Source of the DNA: CAZJYI01 sp964550025
Lineage (GTDB): Bacteria > Verrucomicrobiota > Kiritimatiellia > UBA8416 > CAYOBW01
Length of the DNA: 9,202 nucleotides
Reading direction: 5' to 3'
Assembly: GCA_964550025.1 (NCBI GenBank)
Contig: CAZJYI010000284.1
Span: 1-9,202 of the forward strand
Numbering within the stretch: position 1 is the first letter of the stretch; every line of letters begins with the position of its first letter. The notes beneath the pieces are model-generated. The model searched no databases. It saw only the letters and a program-made list of their open reading frames with translations, and was not told where the DNA came from. The translations under genes and the position numbers were made by a program. Below, one piece after another: positions 6,101 through 9,202 of the stretch.

Positions 6101-8453
6101 CACTCTCGGCGCCACGATTGATGCCGAAATCGACGGCATAGAAATCGCCGCCGCCGCGGGCGACGATGGCGACAAAACCGACGACGAAGACGGCGTCACC
6201 GTTCTGGGCAACTGGCAGGAGGGCACGGCCGGCGGCGCGGTGCGGGTCGTAGTGAGCGGTGGCCCGGGCTACCTGAGCGCGTGGATCGACTGGGACGGCA
6301 ATAGCCAGTTCACCGATTCAGGCGACCAGGTGCTGAACATGGTCGCGGTGAGTGCGGGAACGCAGACCAACACGTTCGACATCCCCGTCGGCACGATTCC
6401 CGTCTCCGGAACCTACACCAATTTCGCCCGCTTCCGTCTATGGACCAACAGCACGCCGGCCCTGACGACAACGGGCCTGGTCCTGAACGGCGAAGTGGAG
6501 GACCACCAACTCGTCTTCACCGGAGCCGCTCCGCCCGTGGTGGCCTCCCACACGCCGAACACCAACGCAGTCAACATCGCGGCCAGCAACGACATCGTGG
6601 TCACGTTCACCGAAAACATGGGCGCAGGGACCGTGAGCAACGACTCGTTCAACGTGGACGGCACGATCTCCGGGCTGATCACAGGCAGTTTCAGCGTGGC
6701 GGGCGGTGTGGTCACGCTCGACCCGGCCGCCGATTTCCATATCGGCGAGGTGGTGACCGTGACGCTGACGACGAACCTCGAGAGCTCGGCCGGCGCGGCG
6801 CTCGCCCGGCCATACATATGGCGATTCGTGGTCGACTCGCCGTATGGCCCGGGCTCGTTTACACCCGAAGAGACCATCGCGAGCAACTTAGTCAGGACCT
6901 GGGAGCTCGATGCGGCCGATATGGATGACGATGGTGATATTGACGTCGTCTCGATCTCCCAAACCAGCAACCGCGTGGTGTGGCTCGAGAACGACGGAAC
7001 GGGCAGCTATACAATGTGGGACATCTCCTCAACGTTCACCAATGCCCGATCGGTCTGCGCTGCCGACCTGGACGAGGATGGGGACATGGATGTCATCGTC
7101 GGTACGGACGGGGCGCTCTCCTGGTTCGAGAATGACGGCAGTGAGAACTTCACCGAACACGCGGTTCCCGGCGGCGGCGGAATGCACTCCGTCCAGGTCG
7201 TCGACATGGACGGCGATGGGGACATGGATATTCTCTGGAGCGGCTATCATGTCGTCTGGCACGAGAACGACGGCAGCGAGGGGTTCACAGCCCATACCAT
7301 CTATCTCTGGTTCTCGGGCGCGTGGATCGCTTACCCCGCACATGCAGCGGACATCGACAGTGATGGGGATATGGACGTTACCTGTGGCTTCTATCATAAC
7401 CGGCTCCACTGGTACGAGAATGACGGCAGCCAGAACTTCGCCCAGCACGTCATCCGTACCGGCATTGGCCGTTCGGAGGATATCGTCGCGACAGACGTGG
7501 ACGGGGATGGCGATATCGACATCGTCTATGCGGAGCACGATCATACCGGTAGCCCCCATGACGTCCGCTGGGAAGAGAATGACGGCAATCAGAACTTCAC
7601 AGCGCACGTCATCTGGCAGCAGCACTTGTACTACCCGGCGTCGCTCTCCGTCGTCGACTACGACTCCGACGGCGATGTGGATGTCTTCGCGGGCATGTTC
7701 AGCGTTTACGGGCACCCCCTGTACCTGTTTGAGAACGACGGCAGCCAGAGCTTCACCACGATCGAGCTCTCGGCGAAAGGTGCCACCAAGCTCGACGTCG
7801 CCGACGTCGATGGCGATGGCGACCTGGATCTCCTCACCGCCGACTTCGACTATGACACGCTCAGACTTTTCCGGCAGACGGCCCTGGACTGGGGCGACCT
7901 GCCGGCCGCCTACAGCCTGACGGAGCTTGTCGACGACGGCGCGCGGCACGACGTGCCCAACACCGGCGCCATCCACCTGGGCACCGTGATCGATGGGGAC
8001 AGCGACGGCCAGGAGAGCGCTGATGCGGGGCGTGCCGGTACCGACGGCGATGACGGTGACGGCACGGATGACGAAGACGGCATCGTGGTTGTCGGTAACT
8101 GGTACGATGGTATGGGCGGCGGTAGGATCCAGGTGACCGTGACCGGCGGTTCGGGCTACCTGAGCGGCTGGATCGACTGGGACGGCAACAACCAGTTCAC
8201 TGATCCCGGCGACCAGGTGCTGAACATGGCGGCGGTGAGTGCCGGAACGCAGGCCAAGACGTTCAACATTCCGGCCGGCGCAATTCCTTTGGCGGGGGCC
8301 TACACCAACTTCGCCCGCTTCCGGCTGTGGACCAACAGCATACCGGTCCTGACCACGACCGGCTCGGTGCACAACGGCGAAATCGAGGACTATCGCCTGG
8401 AGATTCAGAGCGTCGGGGTGATTCAGCCGCCGACGTTGTTTATTTTCAAGTGA
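60..8453 (+). CDS. Giant secreted multi-propeller protein (12 FG-GAP units + 3 x [Ig / seven-blade VCBS propeller / GEVED])
   Basis: The product is about 2,797 residues, very rich in Asp, Gly and Ser, and probably exported and calcium-binding. Domains in order: signal peptide 1 to about 21; Pro/Ala-rich linker to about 80; lead-in domain to 269 with the EWYENRPDGIEHGF and YPLTIDPLI motifs that often precede bacterial FG-GAP arrays; twelve FG-GAP units 274-935; Ig1 937-1040; propeller 1 1041-1366; GEVED1 1368-1537; Ig2 1543-1644; propeller 2 1645-1984; GEVED2 1985-2154; Ig3 2160-2261; propeller 3 2262-2607; GEVED3 2609-2784; a 13-residue tail. I chose GTG 60 because a purine-rich ribosome binding site lies six bases upstream and the signal peptide begins there; the in-frame ATG at 15 has neither. 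No enzyme motif is visible. Propellers with DxDxDGxxD loops usually serve as calcium-stabilised binding scaffolds, so an adhesin, matrix or ligand-binding role is inferred. No C-terminal sorting domain was recognised. The promoter must lie left of the window. Confidence 0.93.
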   Translation: MNNRIVLALVWVWAGVMASPATPVTAPGEDSTQPRLRVGEPLPSESLGLPQQASTTPAAEPGRLAAEKLSRTDQVSLWQALSKARREIRRPTARQAASDTHRGVHFQASNPGQELAVRFLSSGARVVSARADREWQATLRLADLPETTEVAATDTRLEYRRGSVIEWYENRPDGIEHGFILEERPADAGEELRLAIAVDGLKARASETTPGSLDLVDADGNSVLGYGGLKVWDADGTPVAARLEPLAEGIGIVVADAGARYPLTIDPLITSLQAKLGPDVLGSGAAGDLFGNAVDISGDYAVVGAYHDNNDGNNSGSAYVFARSGATWTVQGKLIADDGAASDYFGHSVSISGDSVIVGAYSDDDDGSTSGSAYVFTRSGAVWTQQQKLTADDAALGDWFGWSVSISGDSVIVGARGDDDAGSGSGSAYVFTRSGAAWTQQQKLTAGDAAAGDTFSYSVSIDGDSVIVGAYGNDDNGSNSGSAYVFTRSGVVWTEQQKLTAGDAAAGDQFGYSASISGDSVIVGAPYDDDDGDYSGSAYVFARSGIVWTEQQKLTAADAAATDAFGMSVSISGDSVIVSAHADDDDGENSGSAYVLTRSGATWTPQQKLTAGDGAVEDELFYSVSSDGDSVCVGPPYDDDNGSSSGSAYVFTRSGVTWSQQQKLTAADAAAGDYFGCSVSISGDSVIVGAQADADAGSYTGSAYVFTRSGATWTQQQKLTAADAAGGDWFGYSVSIDGDSVIVGAFADDDSGTSSGSAYVFVRSGVTWTEQQKLTASDAATGDAFGWSVSVSGDSVIVGAQQNDDAGSSSGSAYVFTRSGATWTQQQKLTAADAAANDKFGLSVSISGDSVIVGAPKNQDNGLDSGSVYIFTRSGATWTQDQKLIAGDGAAGDRFGQAVSISGDSMIVGAYVDDGLDAHGGPSVDQGSAYIYAEAVVPVVASHMPNTNALNIAASNNIAVTFSEIMDAGTVDTDSFVVNGSLSGPITGSFSVVGGVVALDPTVDFEIGELVTVTLTTNLQNWASQSLQAPYIWQFFVQAPYGHGMFRDSGQTLAGTFSGGVKLGDLDGDGDLDAFIASAGLPGGAPNKVYLNNGAGVFTDSGQSLGSEHSFEVELGDVDGDGDLDAFMPAWTHANKIWLNNGSGIFTDSGQDLGGSGNNYGGCLADVDGDGDLDAYVPLNNGGDEVWLNNGSGVFSDSGQSLGSASSIRACMADVDGDGDLDAFSPPKLWINDGSGTFSDSGQTLGGNQYGPHAGDVDGDGDVDFFCRSYIYVNDGTGTFSQGQALENGDIRDTVLVDIDADGDLDAVSSIGNIWLNDGSGVFSSTASGPSNPTRLYELDFGDLDGDGDLDAYAVHDGIDRVWLNQALDFGDLPAAYNLSTEAGNGARHELPQTGSITLGTVIDGETNGFESATALGDDGDGTDDEDGVTVSGDWLDGAAGGAVQIVVTGGSGYLSAWIDWDGNSQFTDSGDQVLNMVAVSAGTQTNTFDIPVGTIPVSGTYTNFARFRLWTNSTPALTTTGLVLNGEVEDHQLVFTGAAPPVVASHTPNTNALNIAAGTNIAVTFSENMDAGTVDADSFNVDGTISGPVTGSFSVVGGVVTLDPATNLHIGETITVMLTTDLQSAAGASLASPFAWQFTVVAPLGYGNFVDSGQSYGTPQGWGPALGDLDGDGDIDAFVGNRAHGDTVWTNDGTGVLSDSGQALGSYDTINAALGDLDGDGDLDAFSANQGQADKVWLNDGTGTFSDSGQSLGGADASYSVSLGDLDGDGDLDAAVASTSSTNYTWMNDGSGTFSLGSALGGSAGTKRIALGDLDGDGDLDAFVGQSPSHEVYFNNGSGIFSDSGQLLASSSTREVALGDVDGDGDLDAFMGNGSNQPNKIWLNDGSGTFSDSGQSLGNAITFAVSLGDLDADGDLDAFAANYSGQANKVWINNGSGTFTDSGLSLGSATSVGCALADLDSDGDLDAFVGNITQTDRVWLNRGIDFGDLPAAYNLSTQSDNGARHEIPNTGRITLGATIDAEIDGIEIAAAAGDDGDKTDDEDGVTVLGNWQEGTAGGAVRVVVSGGPGYLSAWIDWDGNSQFTDSGDQVLNMVAVSAGTQTNTFDIPVGTIPVSGTYTNFARFRLWTNSTPALTTTGLVLNGEVEDHQLVFTGAAPPVVASHTPNTNAVNIAASNDIVVTFTENMGAGTVSNDSFNVDGTISGLITGSFSVAGGVVTLDPAADFHIGEVVTVTLTTNLESSAGAALARPYIWRFVVDSPYGPGSFTPEETIASNLVRTWELDAADMDDDGDIDVVSISQTSNRVVWLENDGTGSYTMWDISSTFTNARSVCAADLDEDGDMDVIVGTDGALSWFENDGSENFTEHAVPGGGGMHSVQVVDMDGDGDMDILWSGYHVVWHENDGSEGFTAHTIYLWFSGAWIAYPAHAADIDSDGDMDVTCGFYHNRLHWYENDGSQNFAQHVIRTGIGRSEDIVATDVDGDGDIDIVYAEHDHTGSPHDVRWEENDGNQNFTAHVIWQQHLYYPASLSVVDYDSDGDVDVFAGMFSVYGHPLYLFENDGSQSFTTIELSAKGATKLDVADVDGDGDLDLLTADFDYDTLRLFRQTALDWGDLPAAYSLTELVDDGARHDVPNTGAIHLGTVIDGDSDGQESADAGRAGTDGDDGDGTDDEDGIVVVGNWYDGMGGGRIQVTVTGGSGYLSGWIDWDGNNQFTDPGDQVLNMAAVSAGTQAKTFNIPAGAIPLAGAYTNFARFRLWTNSIPVLTTTGSVHNGEIEDYRLEIQSVGVIQPPTLFIFK
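300..872 (+). other. Lead-in domain before the FG-GAP array
   Basis: This covers residues of roughly 80-271. It contains LEYRRG (157-162), an IEWYENRPDGIEHGF block starting at 165, a LDLVDADGNSVLGYGGL strand pattern and YPLTIDPLI (261-269). I recognise this combination from N-terminal regions of bacterial FG-GAP proteins, where the YPLTIDP motif sits directly before the first blade. It looks beta-rich. I know no defined biochemical function for it, and its left boundary with the Pro/Ala-rich linker is approximate. Confidence 0.6.
879..2864 (+). repeat. Tandem array of 12 FG-GAP units
   Basis: Twelve units carry the pattern QKLTA-D-AA-GD-x-FG-x-SVSISGDSVIVGA, then an Asp-rich loop, then SGSAYVFTRSG-x-W. 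Units start at 879, 1053, 1218, 1383, 1548, 1713, 1878, 2043, 2208, 2373, 2538 and 2703. Units 2 to 11 are each exactly 165 bp (55 residues), with no insertion or deletion. Unit 1 is 58 residues and unit 12 is 54, with an altered acidic loop. Unit 7 (1878..2042) is the most degenerate: it lacks the FG pair and reads SVSSDGDSVCVGPP. Blocks such as ggcgactcggtgattgtcgg and ggcagcgcgtatgtctt recur with little synonymous change, pointing to recent amplification or gene conversion. FG-GAP blades form integrin-alpha-like beta-propellers, and the Asp-rich loops are probable calcium sites. Confidence 0.95.
2868..4670 (+). repeat. Module 1: SbsA-type Ig + seven-blade VCBS propeller + GEVED
   Basis: The Ig domain (2868..3179) reads VVASHMPNTNALNIA, then IAVTFSEIMDAGTV, then VTVTLTTNLQ, the SbsA-like/Big_5 pattern. 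The propeller (3180..4157, 326 residues, about 47 per blade) has exactly seven DxDxDGxxD-type loops. The first is at residue 1065 and the last at 1343; most read D-L/V-DGDGDLDA, with blade 6 using DIDADGDLD. Blades alternate with linkers of the type VWLNNGSGVFSDSGQSLG. The GEVED domain (4161..4670) starts LDFGDLPAAY, has an acidic GDDGDGTDDEDG loop and a WIDWDGNSQF core, and ends GEVEDHQLVF. GEVED domains are known from large secreted bacterial proteins; their ligand is not established to my knowledge. Confidence 0.9.
4419..4696 (+). repeat. 278-bp identical direct repeat, copy 1
   Basis: Read base by base, 4419..4696 is identical to 6270..6547 (offset 1851), third-codon positions included. 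It encodes the C-terminal half of GEVED1, from YLSAWIDWDG to GEVEDHQLVFTG, and the first residues of Ig2. Identity breaks at 4418/6269 (t versus c) and 4697/6548 (g versus c). The equivalent part of module 3 differs at many bases. Confidence 0.95.
4686..6521 (+). repeat. Module 2: SbsA-type Ig + seven-blade VCBS propeller + GEVED
   Basis: This has the same order as module 1. The Ig domain is 4686..4991. The propeller is 4992..6011 (340 residues) with seven calcium-type loops, the last two being DLDADGDLD and DLDSDGDLD. The GEVED domain is 6012..6521. Linkers again read VWLNDGSGTFSDSGQSLG, so propellers 1 and 2 belong to one subfamily. Its GEVED C-terminal half is identical in DNA to that of module 1, although the N-terminal half of the same domain has diverged (RHEIPNTGRITLGAT here versus RHELPQTGSITLGTV). 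This indicates that the two copies were homogenised locally rather than duplicated whole at one recent time. Confidence 0.9.
6270..6547 (+). repeat. 278-bp identical direct repeat, copy 2
   Basis: This is the second copy of the tract at 4419..4696, lying in the C-terminal half of GEVED2 and the start of Ig3. Recombination between the two copies would delete or duplicate exactly 1851 bp (617 codons). That would remove or add one Ig-propeller-GEVED module while keeping the reading frame. Confidence 0.95.
6537..8411 (+). repeat. Module 3: SbsA-type Ig + seven-blade propeller of a different subfamily + GEVED
   Basis: The Ig domain is 6537..6842 and is close to the other two. The propeller (6843..7880, 346 residues) again has seven calcium loops (DMDDDGDID, DLDEDGDMD, DMDGDGDMD, DIDSDGDMD, DVDGDGDID, DYDSDGDVD, DVDGDGDLD). 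Its linkers are of the WLENDGSQNFTAHVI type, with no DSGQSLG, so it comes from another VCBS lineage. The GEVED domain (7884..8411) begins LDWGDLPAAY, carries a longer acidic loop (GTDGDDGDGTDDEDG) and ends GEIEDYRLEI. The protein stops 13 residues later. Confidence 0.9.
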
Positions 8454-8551
8454 TCGGTCGAATCGGGTGGAGGAGCAAATCCGCGTGGACGGAGCATCCC
8501 CCCGCCTCGTTACCTCGTCGGCTACACCCCGCGTTGCGGACAACCCCCGCA

Positions 8552-8571
8552 GGGAGTGGGGGGGAGTGGGG
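8552..8571 (+). other. Potential G-quadruplex stretch
   Basis: Starting at 8552 the + strand has GGG, AGT, seven G, AGT, GGGG. This fits four G3 tracts with loops of 3, 1 and 3 bases. It lies about 100 bases after the stop codon of the large gene, on its non-template strand, so it would be present in a read-through transcript. The pattern match is exact; the function is inferred. Confidence 0.5.
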
Positions 8572-8618
8572 AGGCGGATTATTTCACTTTTTCAGGAAAA
8601 GACCATTTGCGGAAGCTT

Positions 8619-8632
8619 CTGTAGTAGTACAG
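8619..8632. promoter_or_regulatory. Dyad CTGTA-N4-TACAG, candidate operator 1
   Basis: A perfect 5-bp inverted repeat with a four-base centre (CTGTAGTAGTACAG). Its core GTA-N4-TAC recurs at 8720..8729 and, with one change, at 8743..8752, all upstream of the response regulator. It could equally be a small RNA hairpin. Confidence 0.3.
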
Positions 8633-8718
8633 GGCGTAATAGGCCGCTGCTCGACGCACTATGGAGGACCCGTGCGACACCCGCGATCGTAATTCGCCTG
8701 TCCCCTCTCCCCTCTCTT

Positions 8719-8730
8719 CGTAACATTACG
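8719..8730. promoter_or_regulatory. Dyad CGTAA-N2-TTACG, candidate operator 2
   Basis: The inverted repeat CGTAACATTACG has 5-bp arms and lies 75 bases before the regulator start. The 14-mer at 8718..8731 matches the 14-mer at 8741..8754 at 10 of 14 positions, with starts 23 bases apart. This suggests two related half-symmetric sites. Confidence 0.3.
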
Positions 8731-8758
8731 GGGCCAAAACCCGTACTATCACGGATAG
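8727..8758. promoter_or_regulatory. Two adjacent hairpin-forming dyads
   Basis: TACGGG (8727..8732) pairs with CCCGTA (8740..8745) across a seven-base loop. Immediately after it, CTATC (8746..8750) pairs with GATAG (8754..8758) across acg. The two stems abut with no spacer, so in RNA they could stack in the leader of the regulator mRNA. In DNA they overlap the candidate operator GTA-N4-CAC at 8743..8752. No riboswitch class is recognised. Confidence 0.35.
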
Positions 8759-8775
8759 GCAAAACCCGCCCTGTC
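8735..8775 (+). repeat. 25-bp-period imperfect direct repeat
   Basis: CAAAACCCGTACTATC (8735..8750) and CAAAACCCGCCCTGTC (8760..8775) match at 13 of 16 positions, including a perfect 9-mer, with starts 25 bases apart. The pair ends 30 bases before the regulator ATG. Paired sites at about 2.4 helical turns could bind a dimeric regulator; this is inference. Confidence 0.4.
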
Positions 8776-8793
8776 GTGCAAAGTTCATGTTCG

Positions 8794-8799
8794 AGAGGG
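8794..8799 (+). promoter_or_regulatory. Ribosome binding site of the response regulator
   Basis: AGAGGG ends six bases before ATG 8806. The in-frame GTG at 8803 would leave only three bases of spacing, so the ATG is preferred. Confidence 0.7.
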
Positions 8800-8805
8800 T
8801 AAGTG

Positions 8806-9202
8806 ATGACAGAACGTGTTCTCCTTGTCGACGATCACAGGATCCTGCGGGAGGGTCTGCGAGACTTTATCGAGTCGGAAACGGAATGGTCGGTATGCGG
8901 CGAAGCGGCTGACGGACTTGAGGCGGTTGAAAAGGCCGTCGCACTGCAACCCCAGGTGATCGTTATGGATGTCGACATGCCGCGCCTCAACGGGTTCGAG
9001 GCGACCATGCTGATCTGCTCGAAATCGCCGGACATACGGGTCGTCGCCTTCTCCTTCCATACCGACGCAGTCATCGTTGCGCGCATGCTGCGCGCGGGGG
9101 CACGCGGCTTCGTGCCGAAAGCGGCCGCCTGCGAAGAGCTCGTTACGGCCATCGGCGCCGTGCTGTCGGGAAAGGTCTACGTCAGCCCCTTGGTGACCGG
9201 GC
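8806..9202 (+). CDS. NarL/LuxR-family response regulator, receiver domain (3' end cut off by the window)
   Basis: The first 132 codons are present and encode a complete CheY-like receiver domain. Residues seen: the acidic pair D9-D10 in LLVDDH, the phospho-acceptor D55 in VIVMDVDMPRLNG, the switch residue S83 in VVAFSFH, and the conserved lysine K105 in GARGFVPKAA. The following EELVTAIGAVLSGKVYVSP helix and linker are characteristic of NarL/FixJ-type regulators, which normally continue into a LuxR-type helix-turn-helix domain; that part lies beyond the window. Phosphorylation by a partner histidine kinase would be expected, but none is visible here. The start is ATG with a good ribosome binding site. 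The dyads upstream could mediate autoregulation, which is inferred. The gene has the same orientation as the large gene but is 352 bases away, so co-transcription is doubtful. Confidence 0.93.
   Translation, partial: MTERVLLVDDHRILREGLRDFIESETEWSVCGEAADGLEAVEKAVALQPQVIVMDVDMPRLNGFEATMLICSKSPDIRVVAFSFHTDAVIVARMLRAGARGFVPKAAACEELVTAIGAVLSGKVYVSPLVTG

Larger units (their letters stand above)
8454..8805. other. 352-base intergenic region, no convincing gene
   Basis: This is the gap between the giant gene and the response regulator. Open frames crossing it have no family resemblance and no supporting start signal. It holds a G-rich quadruplex-type stretch (8552..8571) and small GC hairpins around 8529..8551, such as CCGC-gtt-GCGG and TGCGG paired with CCGCA. 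It also holds a T-rich patch (8578..8593), a pyrimidine-rich run (8698..8719), several short dyads and a 25-bp imperfect direct repeat. No clean intrinsic terminator (GC hairpin directly followed by a T run) and no convincing -35/-10 pair could be assigned. The terminator of the large gene and the promoter of the regulator probably both lie here. Confidence 0.7.

Noticed and set aside
3252..7850. DGDGDLD motifs as RTX nonapeptides, dockerin or thrombospondin type 3 repeats
   Set aside because: RTX motifs are GGxGxDxU every nine residues, and dockerins have only two loops. Here single DxDxDGxxD loops recur about every 47 residues between beta-strand linkers, which is the VCBS/FG-GAP blade pattern.
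6910..7920. Same-strand open frame of 336 codons in another phase
   Set aside because: It overlaps propeller 3 of the large gene, is Ser/Thr/Arg/Trp-rich low complexity, and has no domain. It is a frame shadow of GAT/GAC-rich repeats.
7029..8543. Antisense open frame of 504 codons
   Set aside because: It lies entirely opposite the repeat-coding sequence of the large gene, apart from its first codons. It shows no recognisable domain, and its repeated His/Asp/Val-rich composition is what the reverse complement of GC-rich Asp/Gly codons gives.
8529..8593. Intrinsic terminator of the large gene
   Set aside because: The hairpins present (CCGC-gtt-GCGG; TGCGG with CCGCA) are short and mutually exclusive. 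They are separated from the T-rich patch by the G-run, so a standard terminator cannot be claimed.
8327..8692. Frame-shifted continuation of the large gene past its stop, possibly a lost C-terminus
   Set aside because: The alternate frame after 8453 shows no sorting domain, beta-strand pattern or membrane segment, so there is no sign of a frameshifted C-terminal domain.
8467..8802. Possible 111-residue gene in the intergenic gap
   Set aside because: It would need a GTG start without a clear ribosome binding site, reads as basic low-complexity sequence, and runs through G-runs, pyrimidine runs and dyads that look regulatory. No family resemblance.

Overview
The window is dominated by one gene for a secreted, multi-domain, Asp-rich repeat protein of about 2,797 residues (60..8453, + strand). 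After a 352-base gap it is followed by the start of a NarL/LuxR-type response regulator (8806 to the right edge, + strand). The DNA is GC-rich. The domain set (FG-GAP blades after a 'YPLTIDP' lead-in, SbsA-type Ig domains, VCBS propellers, GEVED domains) is typical of large exported proteins from environmental bacteria such as the PVC group (Kiritimatiellota, Lentisphaerota, Planctomycetota, Verrucomicrobiota) and neighbours. I infer that kind of organism but cannot name one.

Layout of the large gene, numbering from the GTG at 60. A signal peptide (residues 1 to about 21) is followed by a Pro/Ala-rich linker and a lead-in domain that ends in YPLTIDPLI (261-269). Next come twelve tandem FG-GAP units (274-935), ten of which are exactly 165 bp long with no indel. 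Then a composite module is repeated three times: SbsA-type Ig domain, VCBS propeller with exactly seven DxDxDGxxD calcium loops, GEVED domain. The modules run 2868..4670, 4686..6521 and 6537..8411. Only 13 residues follow the last GEVED domain, and no recognised anchoring or sorting signal is present. The sequence contains a clear record of recent duplication: a 278-bp tract is identical between modules 1 and 2. The third module carries a propeller of a different subfamily.

The gap 8454..8805 holds no convincing gene. It contains a G-quadruplex-type G-rich stretch, a pyrimidine run, several short dyads (three of the form GTA-N4-YAC) and a 25-bp imperfect direct repeat. These sit upstream of the response regulator, which has a good Shine-Dalgarno and is cut off after its receiver domain. 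The two genes point the same way, but the gap suggests separate transcription. A functional link between them is not shown. A surface or extracellular adhesin-like or binding role for the large protein is inferred from its architecture only.
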